Assembly (NCBI GenBank): GCA_047625765.1
Contig: JBLHRE010000093.1
Span: 1 to 7,392, forward strand
Direction: 5' to 3'
DNA: 7,392 nt
Source: JBLHRE01 sp047625765
GTDB taxonomy: Bacteria; Bacteroidota; Bacteroidia; Flavobacteriales; JBLHRE01
Below are positions 1 to 5,171 of the stretch, piece by piece; the stretch's first letter is position 1; the number at the start of each line of letters is the position of its first letter. A model generated the notes under the pieces. The model was not told where the DNA came from, ran no database searches, and was given only the letters and a program-made list of their open reading frames with translations. The position numbers and the translations under genes are program-made.

Positions 1-744
1 AAACCAAAATAAGACAACATAGATAAATCCTTGCACAACCTGTTTTGGTTCTATACCACTTTGAAGTTCTGTACCCAACATGCTTGTAAAGGGTGAGTGG
101 ATTAGGCTACCAAAAGTTTCTAATGGCAAAAAGGAACCAATCTCTGGGAATTTATAAAGTATGATAGGTTCAATAATAAAGGAGTAGAGCAGTAACATGA
201 TAATGGTTAAGCCCGTTTTTCGCATCAATAATGCCAATAAAAAGGCAAAAGACATGTAACCCAAATTTTGTAGCATATAAGCGAATAGAAATTCCGAATT
301 CTCTAGTAATCCTACTTCCGAATCAGTGGTCTTGGCAAACATGAGAATAAGAAGTAGCAGCACAATACCACTTAATAAGGTAAATGAAAAAATGCTTAGA
401 AATTTCGACATTACCATCTGTGTTCTTGACAAACCATCAATCAATTGTTGTCTGAAAGTTCTGTATTCAAATTCATTACATATCAGCATAATGACAGCGA
501 CAGCCAATATAACTTTAAAGAACCCGGCTATGTAAGTCAGGTAAATCCAAATTTTGGGAAGGGTAAGAACCCCTAACATTCCAAAATTTACCTGCTGCCC
601 ATTTTCGGTTCCTGTTAGGTTCAATTTGAAAGAATCCATTCCATAAATAACGAAAGATTGCAAAATGACGAACATTCCAATAAGCACCCAAAAAGCTCTG
701 TTAGGCTTGTATTTAAGCCATTCGATGTACAATAATTTAATCAT
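1..744 (-). CDS. ABC-2-type transporter permease, partial (3' end off the window)
   Basis: This is the membrane half of an ABC transporter. The frame is open from an ATG at 744 to base 1: 248 codons with no stop, so the C-terminus is missing. I translated it by hand. The start lies 2 bases after the ATPase stop and begins MIKLLYIEWLKYKPNRAFW, a typical short cytoplasmic N-terminus for this class. Hydrophobic segments lie at about residues 18-36, 69-88, 113-135, 154-174 and 177-197, and a sixth begins near 235. The stretch at 90-107 contains NEFEYRTFRQQLIDGLSR, matching the E-x-R-T-x-R-Q...G-x-S-R cytoplasmic element that follows TM2 in ABC-2 permeases and is thought to contact the ATPase. ABC-2 permeases commonly have six TM segments, so probably little more than the last helix is missing. 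The substrate cannot be told from sequence. The family call is firm; the role (drug or peptide export, or gliding/secretion-related) is open. Confidence 0.88.
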   Translation of the reverse strand, partial: MIKLLYIEWLKYKPNRAFWVLIGMFVILQSFVIYGMDSFKLNLTGTENGQQVNFGMLGVLTLPKIWIYLTYIAGFFKVILAVAVIMLICNEFEYRTFRQQLIDGLSRTQMVMSKFLSIFSFTLLSGIVLLLLILMFAKTTDSEVGLLENSEFLFAYMLQNLGYMSFAFLLALLMRKTGLTIIMLLLYSFIIEPIILYKFPEIGSFLPLETFGSLIHSPFTSMLGTELQSGIEPKQVVQGFIYVVLFWF

Positions 745-746
745 AG

Positions 747-1637
747 TTATTTGGCTATTAATTCTAAGAAATGCTTCTCGAGAGTCTTTTTATTTCTTTC
801 TAAATGAGAAAGAACAATACCCTTACTATACAATCGCTGGTTTAATTCAGCAGTAGTTAAATCCGTAGTCAGTGTAACTGTTAATTTATTTTCGATGGAT
901 TCAACTTTCTGTATTTCTGCCATAGCTTCTAGCGTAGCTTTTAATTCTTCCGTCTTATCAGAATTAACAATAATCTGATCGAATTCGGAGTTTAATCCAG
1001 CAACTGTACCCTGATACAATTTTTCACCTCTTTGCAATACCAATACATCCGTGCAAACCTTCTCAACTTCATCCAATAAATGACTTGCCAAAATTATAGT
1101 TACTCCCTGTTTTGCTACTTGGTTTATGAGTTCGCGAATTTCAGAAATCCCCTGTGGATCTAAACCATTGGTAGGTTCGTCTAGAATTAATACTTCTGGG
1201 TTGGGGAGCAAGGCAGATGCTATTGCCAGCCTTTGTTTCATACCTAAAGAGTAGGTTTTGAAATCGTCATGGCTTCTATCAAATAAACCAACAAGCTTCA
1301 ATACTTCGTTGATCCTATTCTTATTTACTTCTTTGATTTCTGCTACAATTTCGAGATTTTGAAATGCAGACAGATAAGGATAGAAATTTGGTGTTTCTAA
1401 AATGGCACCAATGCGCTTTAAAACAGACGGTTTGGGTTTTTCACCAAACCATTGATAGTTTCCAGAACTGGATTTTATGACACCTAAAATCATCCCTAAG
1501 GTGGTAGTTTTACCACTACCATTCGGCCCCAATAAGCCAAAAACACTTCCCTTAGTGATAGAGAAATCTAGGTTGTTTACAGCAGTAAGATTGCTGTAAA
1601 CTTTGCTTAAACCCTGTAAATTCAATACGTACTCCAC
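747..1637 (-). CDS. ABC transporter ATP-binding protein (BcrA/NatA-like, ABC-2 exporter type)
   Basis: This 296-residue cytoplasmic ATPase powers the permease encoded 2 bases downstream. Nucleotide-binding motifs are all present and in order: Walker A GPNGSGKTT at 37-45, signature YSLGMKQRL at 129-137, Walker B VLILDEP at 149-155, D-loop GLD at 158-160 and the H-loop histidine in ASH at 184-186. The Q-loop glutamine is replaced by glutamate (GAILETPNFYPYLS, E81), as I recall for the bacitracin/lantibiotic-immunity-like branch. The last ~80 residues form a C-terminal extension typical of ABC-2 ATPases. The start codon is GTG at 1637 (MEYVLNL); the frame upstream has no ATG before an in-frame TGA, and the alternative is a TTG at codon 5. 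It is the first gene after the 66-base gap, so it may have its own promoter. Walker residues are intact, so it should be active. The substrate is unknown. Confidence 0.95.
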   Translation of the reverse strand: MEYVLNLQGLSKVYSNLTAVNNLDFSITKGSVFGLLGPNGSGKTTTLGMILGVIKSSSGNYQWFGEKPKPSVLKRIGAILETPNFYPYLSAFQNLEIVAEIKEVNKNRINEVLKLVGLFDRSHDDFKTYSLGMKQRLAIASALLPNPEVLILDEPTNGLDPQGISEIRELINQVAKQGVTIILASHLLDEVEKVCTDVLVLQRGEKLYQGTVAGLNSEFDQIIVNSDKTEELKATLEAMAEIQKVESIENKLTVTLTTDLTTAELNQRLYSKGIVLSHLERNKKTLEKHFLELIAK

Positions 1638-1703
1638 AAGCTTAGAATTTTGATTGCTCTAAAATAGACAATCATTTAAGCCAAAGGGTTGTTTGGGGAA
1701 TTA
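1638..1703. other. 66-base intergenic gap between the PAP2 gene and the ABC transporter
   Basis: This is the only non-coding stretch longer than 2 bases. On the minus strand it starts right after tandem in-frame stops (TAA at 1704-1706, then TAA at 1701-1703). It holds a short hairpin candidate (5-bp stem ccaaa/tttgg at 1681-1696, 6-base loop) with no T-run after it, so it is not a convincing terminator. It also holds an imperfect inverted repeat at 1652-1673. A minus-strand TATTTTAG (1659-1666) differs by one base from the Bacteroidota -7 consensus TAnnTTTG, with a TTTG at 1682-1685 upstream, but the 15-base spacing is short against the usual ~19-20. A separate promoter for the ABC genes is possible but unproven. 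Confidence 0.5.
1652..1673. repeat. imperfect inverted repeat upstream of the ABC ATPase
   Basis: The arms gattg (1652-1656) and caatc (1669-1673) are exact reverse complements. The stem can be extended by a G-T wobble and two further pairs around a single bulged base, leaving a loop of about 5 bases. It ends 14 bases before the GTG start of the ATPase gene. It could be a weak RNA hairpin or a small operator, but such short repeats are common by chance in AT-rich gaps. Confidence 0.25.
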
Positions 1704-2408
1704 TTAAAACTGAAATTTTAAGGAAGCGACCGTTGCTTCTCCCATTTGCCCGATGCTAGGTTTTAGACTGGAGTTTTCGAACTTAAAGCCATCCCAGTTT
1801 TTAAGTGGATCCCAAGCATATAATAAGTCTGTTACTAAAATTCCTACTCCAGCACCTACAACAACATCGGTAAACCAGTGCTTGTTGTTTACCATACGCA
1901 TAATGCCTGTGGCAGTGGCAAAAACATAGGCCGAGGAGGCCAGAATTGGGTTAGTATCTTTGAATTCGTGCCAAAATACCGTGGCACTTACAAAGGCTTG
2001 TGAAGTGTGCCCAGAAGGAAAAGAGTGTTTTGCATTACTAGGCCTGGTTCGATGTGTAATGTTTTTCAATCCGTGAACGAGAATTGCATTACTGATGGTA
2101 GCAATTCCAAAATATGCGGTTTGGGTTTGAACAGAATTTTTTGCAGGAACCTTGAAAGCATCTAAAGCATACATTATTCCAATTGGAGCCCACTGCGTAT
2201 AATCATCTAAGTCTGTTGTGGTTTTATAGATGTTTTTTTGAACCAACGAGTCAATATTACTAAGCAACAATATCGAACCAATTGTGATTAAGGCAAGTGG
2301 TGCAATTTCCTGTTTCATGCTCCAACTCGGCTGTTCGTCAGATTGTTGGGCGAAAGAAATTTGTCCTATCAACAGGATATTTAAAAGTATGAGGCTTGCT
2401 TTTTGCAT
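1704..2408 (-). CDS. exported PAP2-superfamily phosphatase
   Basis: This 234-residue protein belongs to the type 2 phosphatidic acid phosphatase superfamily, which removes phosphate from lipid phosphates such as undecaprenyl pyrophosphate, phosphatidylglycerol phosphate or lipid A. The three catalytic blocks are present: K-x6-RP (K115 to R122-P123), PSGH at 131-134, and R171-x5-H177-x3-D181. The N-terminus (MQKASLILLNILLIGQISFA, residues 1-20) looks like a Sec signal peptide cut before QQ, then a hydrophobic stretch at about 35-50 and others near 97-112, 155-170 and 182-197. I chose the ATG at 2408 because it gives the signal peptide and overlaps the maf stop by one base (TAATG). The same frame is open 33 codons further up to an ATG at 2507, but that extension lies inside maf and is not hydrophobic. 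The protein ends in ATVASLKFQF, with a terminal Phe that resembles an outer-membrane strand end. Tandem TAA stops close it. The natural substrate is not readable. Confidence 0.9.
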   Translation of the reverse strand: MQKASLILLNILLIGQISFAQQSDEQPSWSMKQEIAPLALITIGSILLLSNIDSLVQKNIYKTTTDLDDYTQWAPIGIMYALDAFKVPAKNSVQTQTAYFGIATISNAILVHGLKNITHRTRPSNAKHSFPSGHTSQAFVSATVFWHEFKDTNPILASSAYVFATATGIMRMVNNKHWFTDVVVGAGVGILVTDLLYAWDPLKNWDGFKFENSSLKPSIGQMGEATVASLKFQF

Positions 2409-2977
2409 TATAGAGACTGTAAATTTTGATAAATCTTTTGAATAGGTAGGCCTACAACGTTGAAATAAGACCCTTCCATCTTTGTAATTCCAATATGCCC
2501 AATCCATTCTTGTATGCCATAGGATCCAGCTTTGTCGAATGGTTTATAATGGCTTATGTAATAGTCTATTTCTGTTTGACTTAGATCTTTGAAGGTAACT
2601 TTGGTTTCTTCAGAAAAAGTAAGGACATCATTTGAGCTCATCAATGTAACTCCAGTGATAACTTTATGCGAGCGTCCCGAAAGTTGATTCAACATTTCTG
2701 ATGCCTCGATGGTGTTTTTTGGTTTGCCTAGAATTTCATCATCCAAACAAACAATAGTATCAGCGCTAATAACAACCTGATTATCTGTAAGAGGTAACGA
2801 ATAAGCACTTGCCTTTAAATGACTTAAAAACTCGGCTACTTCAGCGCCTTTTAAGTTTTCGGGATAAATCTCTTCTACATCTATTTCGCAAATAGAAAAT
2901 GGATAACCCAACGATTTTATAAGCTCTTGTCTTCTTGGCGATTTGGAAGCTAAAAGTAGTTCTTTATTAAAGTCCAT
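2408..2977 (-). CDS. maf: Maf-family nucleoside triphosphate pyrophosphatase (YhdE-like, dTTP/UTP)
   Basis: This is a cytoplasmic house-cleaning enzyme that hydrolyses non-canonical or excess nucleoside triphosphates to monophosphate and pyrophosphate. The 189 residues match the family's usual length (about 190-200). Visible motifs are LASKSPRRQEL (9-19, with S11 and R15-R16), SADTIV (71-76, putative catalytic D73), LGKP (83-86), SGRSHKVITG (100-109), KPFDKAGSYGIQ (145-156) and EGSYFNVVGLP (168-178). The DKAGxYGIQ block is the signature of the YhdE subfamily (dTTPase/UTPase) rather than the YceF m7GTPase branch, which carries a different sequence there. The ATG at 2977 overlaps the end of the UbiA gene by 11 bases, and its stop overlaps the PAP2 start, which suggests translational coupling. 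Maf proteins have also been linked to septum inhibition in Bacillus. The family call is secure; the exact nucleotide preference is inferred. Confidence 0.95.
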   Translation of the reverse strand: MDFNKELLLASKSPRRQELIKSLGYPFSICEIDVEEIYPENLKGAEVAEFLSHLKASAYSLPLTDNQVVISADTIVCLDDEILGKPKNTIEASEMLNQLSGRSHKVITGVTLMSSNDVLTFSEETKVTFKDLSQTEIDYYISHYKPFDKAGSYGIQEWIGHIGITKMEGSYFNVVGLPIQKIYQNLQSL

Positions 2978-3887
2978 ATTGTGCTAAAATGGTAAAGACA
3001 AACATCGATAAACAACCAAAAATCATAATGATTTTCATCAAGTTACTGAGCTTGTGGTATTGTAGTGCATTTTCTGCTTTTGGCAATTTAACAAGCAGCA
3101 TTAAAAGTGGAATTTCTATAAATAGTAATACGTAAGTAAAGGCATAATAATCAACACCAAACTGAACCAATAGTAACAAAGCAATACTTACTAAGGTCAA
3201 CCATCCCAAAATGTTTAAAAGCGATTTGGCCTTTTGAGGCCCCCAAGAAATGGCAAGCGTTTTATAGCCCATACTTACATCACCCTTATAATCTTCAAGA
3301 TCTTTAATAATTTCTCTTATAAGTGTTGTGATAAATGCAAACACCGCATAAATACCAATCAGTAGGAATACGTTTTTAGAAATTTGGGCATTAGCTAAAG
3401 TAATACTTGGAGTGATTTCGAATATTGGAATCATAATTACAACCAAAGCAGTAAGGAAAGAAACGACCAAATTACCTGTTAGAAATTGCTTTTTGTAATT
3501 GGTTGAATAAAACCACAGTAATCCAGAAGCAATAACATGTATCAAACCAAAATTGACATTACCAGCTTTATATCCCAAATAAAAACCAATAACAACGCCA
3601 ATACCACTTAAACATAAGTGCATGGCCATTGCAACTCTTCGTTTTACTGTTTTGCCTACAATTACTTCATCACTATTGTTTATTTTATCTACTTGCACAT
3701 CAAAATAATCGTTGATTGCGTATCCTCCTGCAGCAATCAATACTGTGGATAACACCAATAATCCAAACTCGAAATTGGTTAATACTACCTCGAATCCAAA
3801 AGGAATAATTAAGCTAAATTTTATGAGATATTGCAGAAGAGCAATAATCACAAGGTTTGGAAAACGAATGAGTTTTAAATACTGCAT
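2967..3887 (-). CDS. UbiA-family prenyltransferase (geranylgeranylglycerol-phosphate geranylgeranyltransferase-like)
   Basis: This 306-residue polytopic inner-membrane enzyme transfers a prenyl chain from prenyl diphosphate to an acceptor. Both Mg2+/diphosphate-binding sites are clear: NDYFDVQVDKIN at 59-70 (N59, D60, D63, D67), and the second block REIIKDLEDYKGD at 191-203 (D196, D199, D203). The loop YSTNYKK (127-133) fits the YSxxLKR-type element. About eight or nine hydrophobic helices fill the rest. Bacteroidota homologues are usually labelled as digeranylgeranylglyceryl phosphate synthase, an archaeal ether-lipid enzyme, but the substrate is not shown by the sequence, and menaquinone-type or other acceptors are possible. 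MenA is less likely given the motif context and neighbours. The ATG at 3887 overlaps the KdsC-like gene by 13 bases, and the stop overlaps maf by 11. There is no partner synthase (GGGP synthase, PcrB-like) in the window. The family is certain, the substrate is not. Confidence 0.9.
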   Translation of the reverse strand: MQYLKLIRFPNLVIIALLQYLIKFSLIIPFGFEVVLTNFEFGLLVLSTVLIAAGGYAINDYFDVQVDKINNSDEVIVGKTVKRRVAMAMHLCLSGIGVVIGFYLGYKAGNVNFGLIHVIASGLLWFYSTNYKKQFLTGNLVVSFLTALVVIMIPIFEITPSITLANAQISKNVFLLIGIYAVFAFITTLIREIIKDLEDYKGDVSMGYKTLAISWGPQKAKSLLNILGWLTLVSIALLLLVQFGVDYYAFTYVLLFIEIPLLMLLVKLPKAENALQYHKLSNLMKIIMIFGCLSMFVFTILAQYGL

Positions 3888-4411
3888 AATGAGTCTTTTT
3901 CGGTCGATTTAAGCCATTTTCCCTGCACTTTCATAACTTGACTAATGACATCTCTTACTGTTCCATTTCCGCCTTTATTTGGTGAAATGTATTGCGCTAT
4001 GTTTTTTACTTCTATTGCTGCATCAGATGGGCAAGCAGCTAATAGGCATTGCTCCATTACTTTTAGATCGGGAATATCATCACCGATATAAAGTACGTTG
4101 TCTGTTGTTATTTTGTGCTTGAAACAAAAGTCGTTCAAGGCTTCGGTTTTATTACTTACACCTAAATAGATATCTTCTAAACCTAGGTATTGAAAACGTT
4201 TACGCACTCCTTCTGATTTTCCACCAGAAATAATACCAATTGGATAACCCGCTTTAAATGCATGTTGAACTGCGTAACCGTCTTTTACATTCATCCTGCG
4301 TAATTGGTCGCCATTCTCTTGTATCAATACCGTACCATCCGTAAAGACTCCGTCTACATCAAAAACGAAGGCTTTTACCTCGTTTAGTAATTCTTTATAA
4401 TTCTTTGGCAT
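3875..4411 (-). CDS. KdsC-like HAD phosphatase (3-deoxy-D-manno-octulosonate 8-phosphate phosphatase family)
   Basis: This 178-residue cytoplasmic, cap-less HAD phosphatase has the usual KdsC length. All four HAD motifs are visible: FDVDGVFTDG at 17-26 (nucleophile D18, acid/base D20), GIISGG at 59-64 (S62), the lysine in NKTEAL (K88), and GDDIPDL at 110-116 (D111, D112, D115). The C-terminal GGNGTVRDV (147-155) matches the GGxGAVRE tail that closes the active site of a neighbouring subunit in KdsC tetramers. The expected reaction is KDO-8-phosphate to KDO plus phosphate for lipopolysaccharide. KdsA and KdsB are not next to it here. A relative acting on nonulosonate phosphates or other sugar phosphates cannot be excluded, so no symbol is given. 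The ATG at 4411 overlaps the DUF2520 gene by 17 bases, the longest overlap of the chain. Confidence 0.92.
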   Translation of the reverse strand: MPKNYKELLNEVKAFVFDVDGVFTDGTVLIQENGDQLRRMNVKDGYAVQHAFKAGYPIGIISGGKSEGVRKRFQYLGLEDIYLGVSNKTEALNDFCFKHKITTDNVLYIGDDIPDLKVMEQCLLAACPSDAAIEVKNIAQYISPNKGGNGTVRDVISQVMKVQGKWLKSTEKDSLCSI

Positions 4412-5171
4412 GTCTGTTTTGAATCATGTCACTAATTAATTGATAGGCTTGTTTTTGCTGCATATCGTTTAACTGTGATATATGTTTTGATATTGTATTA
4501 AGATCTTTTCGTTTTGCTGGACCTGTTTGTGCAAGCTTAGGGTCCATTTGCCCTACCTTTTGAACAGTTTCTTCAATTAAGGGTAACAAATGCTGAAAAA
4601 CCTCTGGAGATGCTACCAATTGCTGTGCCCAGTCGAACATATAATTGCTGAAATTGCAAGCTATAACGGCTGCAATATGCAATTTAATGCGTTGCGTGCT
4701 AGAGTATTCCTGAACGTTTGGACTTAAGGATTTCGCAATATTGCTTATAGCATTTAGAGCTGTTGTGGTATTTGCTTCAACAAAAAAGGGTACTTGATTT
4801 AATGCTACTTCTTTTTGTTTGCTAAAAGTTTGAAGTGGGTAACACACTCCAAATTGGTTAAACTTATCTAGCACCAACATTTCTGTAGAACCAGAGCAAT
4901 GCATTATTATTCCTGCGTAATTGGAAGGGATTATAGCTAGTACATCTGAAATAGCACCATCCGGCACAGCAACTAAAATAAAATCTACGTCTAAATCCAA
5001 TAAACTTAAATCCGCTATAGGAAGTGCATTAATAGAAAGGGATAGTTGCCTTGCATGATCTATATCTCTACTAAATATTTGCTTGAAAGTGTATGATGCA
5101 CTTAAACCACCGCACAGGTGCCAGGCAATATTGCCTGCACCTATACATGATATGGTCAATTTAGTTTTCAC
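4395..5171 (-). CDS. Rossmann-fold and DUF2520 domain protein, function unassigned
   Basis: This 258-residue soluble protein has an N-terminal NAD(P)-binding Rossmann fold (about 1-130) and a C-terminal helical DUF2520 domain (about 140-250), an arrangement similar to pyrroline-5-carboxylate reductase-like dehydrogenases. Visible marks are the glycine-rich GAGNIAWHL at 11-19, VAVPDGAI at 67-74, HCSGS at 91-95, GVCYPLQTFS at 108-117, and in the second domain H165, CNFSNYMF (172-179) and TGPAKRKD (216-223), the most conserved motif of the family. I know of no proven reaction; oxidoreductase activity is inferred from the fold. The start is GTG at 5171, not ATG. An in-frame TAG lies five codons upstream and the GTG overlaps the ccmF stop by 11 bases (gtgaaaactaa). 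The stop falls 17 bases inside the KdsC-like gene. Its constant place beside that gene suggests an envelope or cofactor role, but this is guesswork. Confidence 0.9.
   Translation of the reverse strand: MKTKLTISCIGAGNIAWHLCGGLSASYTFKQIFSRDIDHARQLSLSINALPIADLSLLDLDVDFILVAVPDGAISDVLAIIPSNYAGIIMHCSGSTEMLVLDKFNQFGVCYPLQTFSKQKEVALNQVPFFVEANTTTALNAISNIAKSLSPNVQEYSSTQRIKLHIAAVIACNFSNYMFDWAQQLVASPEVFQHLLPLIEETVQKVGQMDPKLAQTGPAKRKDLNTISKHISQLNDMQQKQAYQLISDMIQNRHAKEL

Noticed and set aside
326..856. Two plus-strand open frames (326-535 and 665-856)
   Set aside because: They are antisense to the permease gene, and the second also to the end of the ATPase gene; the minus-strand permease reading has proper membrane helices and the family motif, so the plus-strand frames are shadows.
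1681..1696. Hairpin ccaaa/tttgg as a transcription terminator after the PAP2 gene
   Set aside because: The stem is only 5 bp and no T-run follows on the minus strand, so intrinsic termination is not supported.
2409..2507. 33-codon upstream extension of the PAP2 gene to an ATG at 2507
   Set aside because: It lies wholly inside maf in another frame, is not hydrophobic, and would bury the clear signal peptide that starts at the ATG at 2408.
3712..3912. 66-codon plus-strand open frame opposite the UbiA start
   Set aside because: It is antisense to the UbiA N-terminus containing the NDxxD motif and has no domain of its own.
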